Source: Phoebastria nigripes | Lineage: Eukaryota > Chordata > Aves > Procellariiformes > Diomedeidae | DNA length: 64,000 bases | Direction of reading: 5' to 3' | Assembly: GCA_035582835.1 (NCBI GenBank) | Contig: JAYKAV010000489.1 | Span: 1,160,580-1,224,579, forward strand | Shown here: one piece after another, positions 36,501 to 45,315 of the stretch | Numbering within the stretch: the stretch's first letter is position 1 | Layout of the letters: every line of letters begins with the position of its first letter | Notes under the pieces: generated by a model | Told to the model about the DNA's origin: nothing | Seen by the model: only the letters and a program-made list of their open reading frames with translations | The model's database searches: none | Made by a program: the position numbers and the translations under genes

Positions 36501-39385
36501 ATTTGGAGGAGTCTGCTACAGCCTCACCCTCCAGCATCTTTAACTCTTTTATGGTTCTTGCCTATCCCCAGGTCGTCTTCACGTTCCGCCAGCTATTCCT
36601 CGAAATCCTGCAAAAAAACTCCTGGGAGCAGGAGTTCAAGGCCTCGTCGGAGCCCCAGTTACTCCCGCTACAGCCCTAGCAGGTACAGCTGTCTCCTCAC
36701 ATGATATCCGCTGCCTCATGCTTTCCCACTGCCTCCATCACTTGTTTGGACTCCACACTTGCTGGCTCCTGCCAGCCTCAAACTGCTCCCTCAGCTTCCT
36801 CACTGGGTGCTTTAGTCCTCAGCACCGGGGTGAGAGGGAGCAGGGGGACACCGAGTAAGGCATATGGCAGTATGTTATGTTTGTCCTCAGTCCAGTGGAA
36901 ATTTCTCACCATTTATTGCCGCAGAACTGGTGCTGGTTGCAGAGGGAAGAGCCCAGAGATGAGCCTTTCACTTTCTGTGGGAAAAGCGATTTCCTATAGC
37001 CAAGGACTGCCCTTATTGACTCAGGGGAATTTCACACAAAGCACTTTTGGGGGTAGGTTGCTGGGAAAGAGACCTGGTTTATCCCTGGCTTTGAAGCATC
37101 ATGGTATCTCACACTCAGAGTGTGAAGTGATTCACTGGCAGGTGAAATGGCTGTTCCTCCGCTCTGAGCCCTTGTGGGGGACGTGCTATGCAGCCGAGAG
37201 TGCACAGATGGCTGCTCAGTGGTGTTTGCCAGGGCCTCATGCGAGTGGGAGATGCCTCGCAGGAAAACCCAGGGAGTGCCCCTCTCTATCATGCTGGTGT
37301 AAACGGTGGGCAAAGCATTAGGCTCCGGTTGGGTCTGCCCACAGCCTTCATCGCCCGAGGAGCCCGTGCCAGCCAGCAGCCCCTGCAGCCGGGCTGCAGC
37401 CCTTGTCAGAGAGGGATCTTATTGCAGTAGGGAAAGACACTCCGCTTTTCAGAGTCGCGGCTCTGCCAAAGAGTTGTCAGGCCCTGGGAAGTGCCCCTGC
37501 TGCGTGGGCAGATGCCAGGTACCCTCGTGCTGGCACTCACAGAGCCTTGCAGAGGGAAACACAGTCCAGGCAACTCTACTCCCTGCACACCCCATAGAAA
37601 ACACATATCTCTCAGCCCAGCCCTAGAGATGCCTTTGGGCAGGTTTTTCTGGTAACATCTCTGCTGCTGTGAACATTTTGCACCCTTAAAATGTTACATT
37701 CCCAGGGTCTGATTCTTGCAGGCTGTGACAATCCCTGCACTGGTGTAGGAGAACATTTCCTGGTTGCAAGGATCAGGCCCTTGACCTGTAACATGTCGCT
37801 TTGCAGATGGCATTGAGCAGGGTATATGAAGTCAGCTACACTCCACAGAAGGGCCTGGGCTGACGTGTACGGAAATTTAACAAAAGAGAAAACCATAGCA
37901 ACACCGGCACTCCTGGCGAGCCACGCAGAGCTGCACAGCCCTGCAGGGATACCGGGGGCCCTCTGCTCACGTGGGGCCTGCTGGCAGGGTTGTTCTCGCC
38001 TACTTCTGCAGCACGGCCAGCAAGAGCAATTTTAGAAGAGCTAAATACAGAGTGCATCCACAGACACAGGTACATGGAAGCCATCTTACCTTGGCAACAC
38101 AGGGCCACCAGGAGACACTGCTGGAAACCCCAGACACAATTAGCGGGTGTCCATCTGTCCAGCCACATGAGTGTCTCTTTGTCCAGCTCAGTGAGCATGC
38201 GCAGGGCTGATGCCACCAGAGCACTTCGCTTAGAGTGGTCCCTTTCGGAGCCGAGTGTCCTCCGCTCATCTGTGCCTTTATGGGTCATTGCCTCCACATC
38301 CAAAACCCACCCCACAAAAACCCATCAGTGACAGGTTCCAATCTGTGCCTTCCGCAGAGACCGTGAGCGAGAGCACAAGTACGGCTCCAGTGAGAAGGAG
38401 TCACACAGGGAGCGTGACCGGCGGCGGCGGCGGTCATATTCACCCCTAAGGAAACGCAGGAGAGACTCTCCCAGCCACCTTGAAGCTCGGCGCATCACGA
38501 GGTAAGGGGATGCAGTCCCACTGTTTGGAGACAGGCTCAGCTGGCACTCCTGAGGGGGACATGGGCTGTCCTTAGGTCCCAGACCTTGCCAGTGGAGGTT
38601 TCTCAAGGAGGGGACCAGTTTCCCTGAGCCTGATCAGCAGGCCCTTCCACCCCTCCTAGGGCTTGGGGATTTCCAGCTAGAGGCAGAGGGAGGATGGGGG
38701 GGGTCTCATCACAACAGGTGAAGAAAAAAGGCAGATGAAGTCAGAGCAGGGACTCACCCGTCAGGTGCCAGAAGCAACCCCCCATAGGCTTTTTGTTTCA
38801 CCCTCTCCTGTGGTAGATGTCCCACACTGTAGAGGGAGAGTCAAATATTGACTCTAACCTTCACACTGAGGGCTCTTTGGGACAACATCAAGCAGAGCCC
38901 AGCCTCAGACTTGGTGCTTGGGACATTCCCCAGGGCCATGGGGGGGGGTGGTTTGAATCCTAGGGCCCGTCAGCTACCTGATCTCTTCCTTTTTTTCTTT
39001 TAAACAAACATAATCACATTTTGGGGGGAGCATTGTGCAGAGTAAACAGTGCTTTTTGGAGATTTTGGCAGTAAATCCATCCTGGTGTTGCTGGTAACCC
39101 ACGTCTCTCTGTCCCCACAGTGCCCGCAAACGCCCCATCCCCTACTACCGTCCCAGTCCCTCCTCCTCCAGCAATGCCAGCAGTTATTCCTCCTGGTACA
39201 GCAGCTTTAGCCGCTCCCCGAGCCGGAGCCGGAGCTACTCCAGCTACCGGACAAGCCGGAGCCGAAGCTGGAGCAGCAGCAGCGCCGAGGGCAGGAGCCG
39301 CAGCCGGAGTTCAGGCCCCAGGAGCAGCCGCAGCAGGAGCAGGAGCTATGACTCAGGAGGCAGCTCTGACAGCCTGCGTCGCTAG
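18417..39385 (+). CDS. SRRM4: SRRM4 (nSR100), coding exons 3-13 joined; 5' exons outside window
   Basis: Serine/arginine repetitive matrix protein 4 is a neuronal nuclear splicing regulator. It binds UGC-containing sequence near 3' splice sites and promotes inclusion of 3-27 nt microexons. Eleven exons with GT-AG borders join into one open frame of about 521 residues plus a leading split codon: 18417-18500, 18826-18897, 20617-20643, 21361-21411, 24428-24526, 25516-25678, 34165-34502, 36116-36328, 36572-36682, 38358-38501 and 39121-39385. Order of content: Lys-rich clusters (KKKKKKSSRKKRRR, then SPSPVKKKKKKSSKKRKR), a His/Arg repeat, Arg/Ser stretches, a Ser-rich linker (EYDSGNDTSSPPSTQTSS), more RS repeats, and the eMIC domain (SHLEARRITSARKRPIPYYR). 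The human protein is about 611 residues with roughly 95 encoded before this point, so the C-terminal part is full length. Exon numbers assume the 13-exon human gene; exons 1-2 were not found here. Identity is near certain; borders come from reading frame and splice motifs without transcript evidence. Confidence 0.95.
18501..18825 (+). other. SRRM4: SRRM4 intron 3 (325 bp)
   Basis: GC-rich short intron with GT and AG ends. Nothing else seen. Confidence 0.85.
18826..18897 (+). CDS. SRRM4: SRRM4 exon 4 (72 nt)
   Basis: Acceptor tract CTGCTCTGCCTCCTCAG, donor GTATTT. It encodes SPSYSPSPVKKKKKKSSKKR and the following KRN, a second lysine cluster nearly identical to human SRRM4. Phase 2 at both ends, so skipping keeps the frame. 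The preceding intron is only 325 bp. Confidence 0.92.
18898..20616 (+). other. SRRM4: SRRM4 intron 4
   Basis: 1.7 kb before the 27-nt exon. No other gene seen. An AT-rich stretch lies at 19455-19620 (TCTTTAATTTAAAGAGCAC, AATTAAATTTTAAAATTG). Confidence 0.8.
20617..20643 (+). CDS. SRRM4: SRRM4 exon 5, a 27-nt microexon
   Basis: Acceptor TGTGTCTTGCAG, donor GTAAGA. The 27 bases add nine residues (LSSKKRRHR once joined, the last codon being completed by exon 6), matching the human SFSKKRRHS block. Both borders are phase 2. This is the size class that SRRM4 itself regulates, and a TGC sits directly before the terminal AG of the acceptor. Confidence 0.88.
20644..21360 (+). other. SRRM4: SRRM4 intron 5
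   Basis: 717 bp after the 27-nt exon. The last 100 bases are AT-rich (CCGAATTAATTAGCC). Nothing else seen. Confidence 0.8.
21361..21411 (+). CDS. SRRM4: SRRM4 exon 6 (51 nt)
   Basis: Acceptor TTCTTATTTAG, donor GTAAGT (a perfect consensus that fixes the exon end inside a CA| codon). Encodes SSSPKSKRKEERKHKK, matching human SSSSPKSKRRDEKRHKKQ. Phase 2 in and out. Confidence 0.9.
21412..24427 (+). other. SRRM4: SRRM4 intron 6
   Basis: About 3 kb of moderate GC. Contains a perfect 10-bp stem at 21645-21668. No gene or recognisable mobile element. Confidence 0.8.
21645..21668. repeat. Perfect inverted repeat, 10-bp arms, 4-base loop
   Basis: CTTTGTATCT, loop TGTG, AGATACAAAG. It lies in SRRM4 intron 6, 234 bases after the exon 6 donor, so it would be present in pre-mRNA. 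Confidence 0.8.
24428..24526 (+). CDS. SRRM4: SRRM4 exon 7 (99 nt)
   Basis: Acceptor CTCTCTGCTTCTTAAAG, donor GTAACG. Encodes SRGRTRKSHRHRHRHCHSRS and then SESSDSHSLSCRSR: an alternating His/Arg run followed by Ser-rich sequence, as in human SRRM4. Phase 2 in and out. The donor is somewhat weak. Confidence 0.9.
24527..25515 (+). other. SRRM4: SRRM4 intron 7
   Basis: About 1 kb. No additional feature seen. Confidence 0.8.
25516..25678 (+). CDS. SRRM4: SRRM4 exon 8 (163 nt)
   Basis: Acceptor TCTTCTGGAG, donor GTAAGT. Enters in phase 2 and leaves in phase 0, so it cannot be skipped alone without a frameshift. Encodes HRARSREEGRKTRRRHSRHH followed by a less basic tail ending FLSPKEV. The first half aligns with human HRGRSPEEGQKSRRRHSRRC; the second half is diverged. 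The acceptor has a poor pyrimidine tract, so the start depends mainly on the frame and the homology. The donor is a tandem GTAGTAAGT; use of the first GT would drop one Val. Confidence 0.88.
26170..26270. repeat. Possible decayed ancient interspersed repeat
   Basis: The phrases GGGGCAAAATTCAGCCC, GGGCCAAATTC and CATTGATGCTAATGGGAACT resemble a repeat family I recall as common in reptile genomes (CATTGACTTCAATGGG and AAATTCTGCCC motifs). I cannot name the family. A repeat-library search would decide. Confidence 0.25.
31839..31898 (+). other. Candidate unannotated 60-nt exon in SRRM4 intron 8
   Basis: Preceded by a branch-point-like CTAAT and a long pyrimidine tract ending CCCTTATCCCAG; followed by CCAG and GTGTTT. 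Entered in phase 2 it encodes an SR-rich peptide (SSNASRSGNTGSTRRSS plus NSR) and leaves in phase 2. Entered in phase 0, as after exon 8, it reads Lys-Gln-stop. It could be a poison exon, an alternative exon, or a chance match. The donor is weak. Confidence 0.35.
33420..34045 (+). other. T/C-rich intronic tract before SRRM4 exon 9
   Basis: Over 600 bases dominated by T and C runs, including a (CTTT)n microsatellite at about 33985-34035. Such tracts bind PTB-type repressors and hold many weak 3' splice sites. It ends with TTTTGTTTCAG at 34035-34045. Confidence 0.6.
34046..34057 (+). other. Candidate 12-nt microexon
   Basis: TGCATCATGATG lies between a very strong 3' splice site (long pyrimidine tract and TTTCAG) and a GTAAAA 5' splice site. 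It is a multiple of three and would insert Cys-Ile-Met-Met in frame between exons 8 and 9 (both phase 0 at that junction). No support beyond splice motifs. Confidence 0.22.
34165..34502 (+). CDS. SRRM4: SRRM4 exon 9 (338 nt, largest internal exon)
   Basis: Acceptor TTTTTTGCTTTCAG, donor GTCAGT. Enters in phase 0 and leaves in phase 2. It encodes a Ser-rich, less basic linker: SGSSADLFTKT, then EYDSGNDTSSPPSTQTSSSR, then SSDSGNSFTSC, then LENLSP. These blocks match human SRRM4 (GSAADLFTKT, EYDSGNDTSSPPSTQTSS, TSDSGNSFTTS, LENLSP), with diverged stretches between them. Together exons 8 and 9 total 501 nt, a multiple of three. Confidence 0.93.
34503..36115 (+). other. SRRM4: SRRM4 intron 9
   Basis: 1.6 kb, GC-rich. 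No further feature seen. Confidence 0.8.
36116..36328 (+). CDS. SRRM4: SRRM4 exon 10 (213 nt)
   Basis: Acceptor ATGTTCACAG, donor GTAAGG. Phase 2 in and out. Encodes a Cys/Ser segment (CLSLCLSCSEEKKR) then an RS stretch (RSHSSHHKASPRYSRSRS). It aligns with human CLECAEVKKSS and NPRASPRYTQSRSTSSEKRS. One N at 36216 makes a single codon (NAG) ambiguous, so one residue is unknown. Confidence 0.88.
36572..36682 (+). CDS. SRRM4: SRRM4 exon 11 (111 nt)
   Basis: Acceptor TATCCCCAG, donor GTACAG. Phase 2 in and out. Encodes RS repeats ending RRSPSYSRYSPSR, which matches the human run-in to the eMIC domain (RRSPSYSRYSPSR). The preceding intron is only 243 bp. Confidence 0.9.
36683..38357 (+). other. 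SRRM4: SRRM4 intron 11
   Basis: 1.7 kb. Open frames of up to 206 codons occur but show no family resemblance. Nothing else seen. Confidence 0.8.
38358..38501 (+). CDS. SRRM4: SRRM4 exon 12 (144 nt), start of the eMIC domain
   Basis: Acceptor TGCCTTCCGCAG, donor GTAAGG. Phase 2 in and out. Encodes a charged helix-like stretch (DREREHKYGSSEKESHRERD), then RRRRRSYSPLRKRRRDSPSH and LEARRIT. Nearly identical to human RRRRRSYSPMRKRRRDSPSHLEARRIT. The eMIC (enhancer of microexons) domain, known to be needed for microexon activation, spans this exon and the next. Confidence 0.94.
38502..39120 (+). other. SRRM4: SRRM4 intron 12
   Basis: 619 bp separating the two eMIC-coding exons. Nothing else seen. 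Confidence 0.8.
39121..39385 (+). CDS. SRRM4: SRRM4 exon 13, C-terminal coding part with stop
   Basis: Acceptor CTCTGTCCCCACAG. The first base completes a split Ser codon; 87 further codons and TAG at 39383-39385 follow. It opens with ARKRPIPYYRPSPSSSS, the invariant eMIC core, then SSYSSWYSS and a low-complexity RS tail ending SGGSSDSLRR. The human tail also ends in RR after a Ser-rich run. The RS tail is expected to be disordered and phosphorylated. Confidence 0.95.
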
Positions 39386-41854
39386 GGAGTGCCGCTCGCG
39401 TGCCGGCATCGCCTCCAAATTCCTGGCATTCTCCACTTCCTTCCCACCTACCTGGCCATCGATAGGAATCATCCCCGATACTGATGTGGTGGCAGTGCCA
39501 GGTCCCCCTTCCCTGGTTCGGAGTAAGAGCCCTTGTGCACCCGGTGCAGCCCCTTCACCACCTCGTGGAGTGGGTGGATCAGTCCCAGCTCCCCAGGCCA
39601 GGGCTGGAAGAAGGGTCAGTGCTTTACAGAGGGTCTGTCACGACAGACCTGCTCCATCCTCCCTGACATCCCCGTCTCCCCATCGCTGCCACTCTCCAAA
39701 GCACTACTAGCTGGTCCAAAGGAAAGAATTCACCTCCTTGCTCTTCTGCCAAACCAGGAACCAGCAAATTAATTTCTGTTGGAGGGAGAGACCCAGTTAG
39801 GGAGGAATTTACTGGGAAGCTTTGGTGATGAGTGGGGGTGACCTGTCCCCACCAAGGCAAGTATCAGGTCCCTTGGGTCTCTTCTCCAGAGTTTCTGCCC
39901 ACTCTGCAGCATGCTTCTTCCATGAGAGAATATTTATTTCTTGCTGGTCAGCCAGTCCCTGCTATAAACAGAAGGGTAGAAATCCCTCCTGACGTAATTC
40001 CTGGGGAAAAAAAAGGCCATTCCCTCTGTTCCTCCCACCCTTTCCTACCAGGTATGCATCATCTTTTGCAGGGTTGTTTTATCCCCCCCAGCACTGTGAT
40101 TTGCTTGCAAACAAACTGCTGAGGTCTAAAGCAAATGTGGGGCTGGTGGGGTACAAGGGAGAGGGGAGCTGGTGCCACGCTGTGCTCTGAGAGCCAGGCC
40201 ATGGCATGGGAGATAGGGACTGCGGGGCTCCCTTCTCGGAGGAGCCCTCTTGCAGTTTGGATTTAGGTTTTTCTAAAGGGAGCCTTGCCCATGGAGTGCA
40301 ATGCTGGTGGGACTGTAAGGAGATACGGAGATAGCCTAGCTGTGGGATGTAGAGAGAGCACACAGGGTTAAAAGGGCGTTGCATGAGCCAGGGGACCCCA
40401 ATTCCCCTTCCTCATAACAGGCAGCAATTTTAAGCAATGCCAGGAGGATTTCAGGAAATCATTTCTCCTTGAGACCCGCGGGCTCCCCTGAGGCAGGATT
40501 AGCAGCCACAGCAGCCCCATCGCAGGGCCTGTGCCAAGCTGCAGCAGGATGCACTCGCAGTTTCTTGCTGGGAGGACAGAGCAGTGCAGGGGGACAGAAA
40601 GGGCCCCCGCTAATTGCCTGTTTCTTCAAGGAGCCGCAGGCAGCGGCAGAAGGGCCCTGCCTGCCTGGGCGGCCCTGGGCCCTGGGGCTTTGTCTCCCTG
40701 CCAGGCCTGCCAGCCCAGCTGCCTGCGCAATTACTGTGTTTTGCAGGGTAACAAAGGCTTCTCCCAGCACAGGCTGAGCTGGTGCTGAGGAGTTTCTTTC
40801 TCTTACAACACCTGGGTGCTTAGAGACGCTAATTTGGGCTTAAGACTTCCCTCCCTCCCTTTTTCCATCCCCTCCCCTTCCATCCTGCATGATTATTAAC
40901 GAGTTTGGGCTTAATGAGTCAAGGAGGTGTGTCATTTAAGTGTCACAGAAAAGGGCTAAGTGGAGCCAGCATCTGCTGGAGGAGGAGAGGGGGTAGAAAG
41001 AAATGCAACATGCCCCCCCCAGCTAAAGAGTTACCTACAGCCCCCCAGTCCCGCTGGCAGCAGGTAAAGGGGCAATGCTGCAAGCAGAGGAAGGCCAAGT
41101 GCCATGTGGTGGTCTGGTGGAGCTGGATGATCGCCTTAGCAAGCATATAAACCTGTTACCTGTGGGAAAGTATAGCAGTGTGGGGTGTATTTCCACCTGG
41201 GTGGTACNAGGGGAAGTTTTATGCCAGGGGTCTCTTCTTCCCAGTATCCTTCCTACTGCTGGTCCCCCTTGTCCTGTGCCTTCAACCCTCAAAGCCCCCC
41301 CTTTTCCCAGTCCCTCATTCCCCGCCTTGCTCTCTGCAGGTAGTTTGAGGATGAGGGTGGCTGAGGCAGAGAGCTGGGCACTGGTATGGTCAGTGGCTTG
41401 GTGGGGACATGTGTCCGTCTCCTGGGAGGTCACTTTCTAGGACATAGAGAAAAGCATTCCTGGTAGGGCTGAGCAAATGCTCTAGGGCTGTGGTTGAGGG
41501 ATCAAAGACAGGGTGTTGTTGCAGTGGGGTGCCACTGCCTTCCCTCCTGCGCTGGCCCTGACAGCGGCCCCTTGGCCATCTTCTGCAGTGAACTCCCTTC
41601 TCAAAGGGCTGAAAACCTCGCGCTTCTTCCCCAAAGAGTCTCTCCCAGTTTCACACTGAAATGCCCTGTCCTTCTGCTCCCCGGGAAGACCCGAAGGCAG
41701 TGGTGGGACCCCAAACCCCAGATCTACCAGTGTTTCAAGAGTAGCCTCATGCCCCTTAACACCCCCTAACGCACATGTGCATCTGTAGCAAGGAGGCAGT
41801 GAGACAGGAGGTCAAAAACTAGGAAAGAAAAGAAGAGGGGCTTTGTGCAACTGG

Positions 41855-41862
41855 TGTAAATA
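41855..41862 (+). promoter_or_regulatory. Pumilio recognition element (UGUAAAUA)
   Basis: Exact match to the UGUANAUA consensus in the SRRM4 3' UTR. PUM1/PUM2 binding usually represses or destabilises the mRNA. One match in a UTR this long is weak evidence; three exact matches are more persuasive. Confidence 0.5.
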
Positions 41863-42108
41863 TCAAACACAACACTGACTTGAGTTCCTCGTGGCGGGGG
41901 ACGGATGATCGAAGCACCGCATCAGGGTCAGCAGCACCCGTCGACCATGGGATGGGAGATGACTCCGAGGGTTGGGCAGGGCTGACGACAGTTCTCGTAC
42001 CCATCCGGCTGATCTGTGCTTCAAGGACTGCCTCCACTTGTACAGTCTGTGGCAGCTAAATGCTCCTGGGGTTTCCCGAGCAGACTTGCATTGGAGTAAA
42101 TCTCTTAA

Positions 42109-42129
42109 ATTTATTTATTTATTTATTTA
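42109..42129 (+). promoter_or_regulatory. AU-rich element: five overlapping AUUUA pentamers
   Basis: ATTTA occurs five times, each copy sharing its end A with the next, followed by ATTATTATT. This is the arrangement of a class II AU-rich element, the family bound by HuR/ELAVL and by TTP/AUF1-type factors that set mRNA stability. Neuronal ELAVL binding would suit a neuron-specific mRNA (inference). Confidence 0.65.
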
Positions 42130-42877
42130 TTATTATTATTCTATTTTTAATTGTATGTCAGAATGGATGCAGGTGGTCACTGTTACCAGTATTTATTTAT
42201 TCTTTTTTTTTTTTTTTAACAAGAAGTTATTTTTGGATCTATTTGTTTGTTTGAATGTATCCATGCCACTGTTCTCGTGTAAAGGTTTACAGCGCTGGCC
42301 CCTCTCGGTGAGGTGGCTGGAGGAGTGACGGTCGCTCCTGCTGCCAACGTGTCCCTTTATCTGCACTCTCCGGAGCAGGGCGGAGAGCCTGTGATGGACA
42401 GAGGGATGCAGGGCAGAGCTGTTTGTCTGTTTTCATGTTAAAATCTAGGGTTTCTCATTAGATTTGTGCAGGAACGCGAGGGATGTGACCATAGAAACGG
42501 GTCTAGGACCTCACAGAGGTGACGGCGAGGGTCTGCTCGCCGGCTGGCCGAGTGATGGGATGTTTGCAGTGCTGCAAGGGGAAGTCTCGCCCCGGTCCGT
42601 GCTCGCGCCGGCCAGGTGCCAGCTGGCCGCCGCCGCTGTTTCCCTTGGCTCCGCAGCCAGTGCACAACCCGAAACCGAGCTGCTCTGCACAGGCACCGCT
42701 GGTTTCCCTGGGAGGATGCCGTCGCTAGGACTCCCCTGCCTTGTTTATCGCTGCGCAATGACCCACCCATGGAAAAACTAAGGAAACGGGACCGTGAGAG
42801 AGCGATCTGTGCTGAAGATGCTTGCAAAATCCAGCCTCTGGTGACAGGGCCTAACCAAGTCTGTGTGTGTATGTGTA

Positions 42878-42885
42878 TGTATATA
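42878..42885 (+). promoter_or_regulatory. Pumilio recognition element (UGUAUAUA)
   Basis: Exact UGUANAUA match at the end of a short TG/TA simple repeat in the SRRM4 3' UTR. The simple-repeat setting raises the chance of coincidence. Confidence 0.4.
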
Positions 42886-43767
42886 TGTGCATATACATAT
42901 GAGTTTCCCTCAGTGGTGGTATTTATTTTTTAACTTATTTAAGATTTTTAGTACAACCTGGAACATCACCCTCCCTGTCAGTGGACAACTGGGTTTTCCG
43001 TCGGTTTGCGAGGAGCCCATGGGCTTTTCTGTCTCTGTGCCTTTTGCCAGCGCTTTTTTTTTTTTTTTTAATGTTGTTTCACTCATTCATTGCTCTTACA
43101 GATTTTTGTTCCACGTGCAGCATCTCAGATTGCAGAGAGTGCCAGCAGCAAAGAGCAGCATTCATCTAGTGGAAACACAACTTGGTCATTTCGGTGTTGG
43201 TGAATCGCTGCTCGTCTGCAGTCGGCCGCATGAGGGGTGCCCAGGGCCAGCCGCAGCCTCAAGGCTTCAGGAAAATATCTTGGCCATTTTTTGGAGGCCC
43301 TGTCTCAGAGGGTTTTGCTTTCCTCAAATACAGAGGCTCTTTTCCACTCATGATTTTATTTCCATCCCGCAAGCACCCCGGCTGCCTTTCCCCAGCAAAG
43401 CGCACGTCGCAGCACCCACTCCCACATGTCCCCCTGACCCCGGAGTAATGCCGTCGGCTCTCCCCGCTCCCTGGACCTGCCTTGGCTCTGGGTTTTTCGC
43501 ACCGAGCGAGGCTCATCCCACCTCTCCCAACCCCAGCGCTGGGGCCAGGCTCCAGAAAACCCAGCACAATCTCTGCAGGTTTGCTGGAAAGCAAAGATAA
43601 GGGATATTTCAAAGCACTGTTGTGTTCTTTTCTTCATGGGTTACAGCACTCGGTTGAGCTTTGCTTTATGTTGACTGCAACTTTTCTCAATGTTTTTGTT
43701 GTTTTGAGGGACTGAAGTTGTACCAAACTTGTCTGCAACAGCCAATCACTGTTACTTTGCTATGCGT

Positions 43768-43775
43768 TGTACATA
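43768..43775 (+). promoter_or_regulatory. Pumilio recognition element (UGUACAUA)
   Basis: Exact UGUANAUA match in unique, AT-rich sequence of the SRRM4 3' UTR, about 35 bp before a small AU-rich cluster. Confidence 0.5.
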
Positions 43776-45289
43776 TATTGAAAAGGCTGAGAGGACTTAG
43801 CCTCTATTTAATATTTATTTCTTCTATTTATTGAGCATTACTTTAAAAAAAGCTGTTTGGGTCTTGCTGTTGGGTCCATGAAGGTAGGAGCCTTTGAGGT
43901 GTTGCCATATACGTTGGAGAGAGGTTATCAGAGAGGTGAATTACTGAGGCTGTAAGCACGGAGGCATCTGGCAGACAAATTAGGCTCATTTGGAGATCAA
44001 CTACCAGTGATTTAGGGAGAAACCTCATTTAGATGGAGATGAGCAAGGCAGGGGAAGATCCTCCATCTTCTTGGACCAGCTTCTATTGACAAATCACAAC
44101 CCTGTGGAAAGGCGCTGGGCGTTCGGAGGCAACAGGCCGACTGTGGTGGAGGAATAACCCTGCTCTTCGTCCTCTCTGCTGCGTAGGGCTGCTTGGATTG
44201 CCAAAGATCCCCGGAGATCTCTCATCTCCCACCACTGACCTCTCTTGGCTCTCAGTGGTTATTGGGGGAAGGGGGGACTTGTTGCCCTTTCATTGATGCG
44301 AGGAAGGGGACAGGGTTGAAGTGACTTGCCGTGGTCTCTACCAGGAAGCAAGGATGTCCACCCTGCCTTGTCCTGAGACCCTCGTCCTCGTGCCATGTCC
44401 TGCTTTGCCCCCTTCCCCAAGCTTTGTGCCAGAACCAGTAGCTTTGCCTGGGTGTGAGCTCGGGAAAGGTGGCCAGGACAGGACTGGGGAGGTCTCTCCT
44501 GTCGTCTCCGACATGAGCCGGAGCTTGCTGCAGGCATCTACCCTAGCTTTGAAAAAAGCGTAGGATGTGCTAAAAATCACGACCTGCCCCAGTGTCGCTC
44601 CACCGACGCCGCAGCCATTGTCCTCTTCACCCATGGGAGGTGTTTAAGTGCCGTGGGCAGAGCTGCCTGGGCGGGTGGAGGGTGGATGCGGCTCTGGCCT
44701 CAGCAGGCGAGTGCCCAGCTTTGGGCTATTCCTGTGGAGCTGGCCAGGAGCCGCGGGGCACTCAGCCTTGGGGCTATCATGATATTTGTTTGAGAAAGGC
44801 ACCTGAACCCGTTCCTAAGTGAAGACTTTGCCCTTTACTGTCCAGTGGGGTTTTAGTACCTATTTACCAGAGGATAAATAATTCTCATTACTTTTGCTGC
44901 TACCTGGAAGTTTGCACATGCCTGGGAAGGTCTCTGCAGCACCGGTACATCTGCTGTTGTAGTAACAGCTTCACGGTCAAGCATCCCGACTTTTGGGCTA
45001 TTGCCTAGAGAACAACACCCTGAACGTCACCGGCCCGGGGGCAGCTCTCCACCTTCAAAACCCAGGGAATGAGAAGATCTAGAACAAAAGCCAAGATGGG
45101 AGAAAAGCCACGAGGGAAACGGTGTCTCTGTTTTCTCACCTGTTGGTCAATTCCTTACCAAATGACACCGGCGCGTCTGTTCATTTGACTTCATTGTAAA
45201 ACTCCCTTTGCTCTCCATTGAAATGCATACTGTATTCTTTAGTCTTCCTGGGGTATTTGAGTTGTTAGCCTGGTTAGAAAAAGGGTTCC

Positions 45290-45295
45290 AATAAA
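45290..45295 (+). terminator. SRRM4: SRRM4 polyadenylation signal AATAAA
   Basis: The only canonical AATAAA I found between the SRRM4 stop and the HSPB8 promoter. A T/GT-rich stretch follows about 35-60 bases on (TTTGTCATGTTCCTTTTGG), a usual downstream element. Cleavage would fall near 45310-45315. Confidence 0.65.
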
Positions 45296-45315
45296 GGTTC
45301 GGACAGTATTTCCTT

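Larger units (their letters stand above)
39386..45315 (+). other. SRRM4: SRRM4 3' UTR, about 5.9 kb
   Basis: From the stop codon to the first canonical AATAAA (45290) there is no splice-bounded coding signal. A UTR of about 6 kb fits my recollection of a long 3' UTR in the human gene. The first 3 kb are GC-rich and from 42.0 to 43.9 kb it is AT-rich. It contains AU-rich elements (42109-42129, 42191-42199 and around 43808-43833), three UGUANAUA Pumilio sites and two GTGCCTT miR-124 seed matches (41276-41282 and 43037-43043). Open frames here, including a 245-codon one from 42863, are low in complexity and look accidental. The 3' end is predicted from the signal only. Confidence 0.75.

Noticed and set aside
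42863..43600. 245-codon open frame in the SRRM4 3' UTR
   Set aside because: Begins in a TG/TA simple repeat, runs through T-rich tracts giving Phe runs, and lies wholly inside the predicted UTR.
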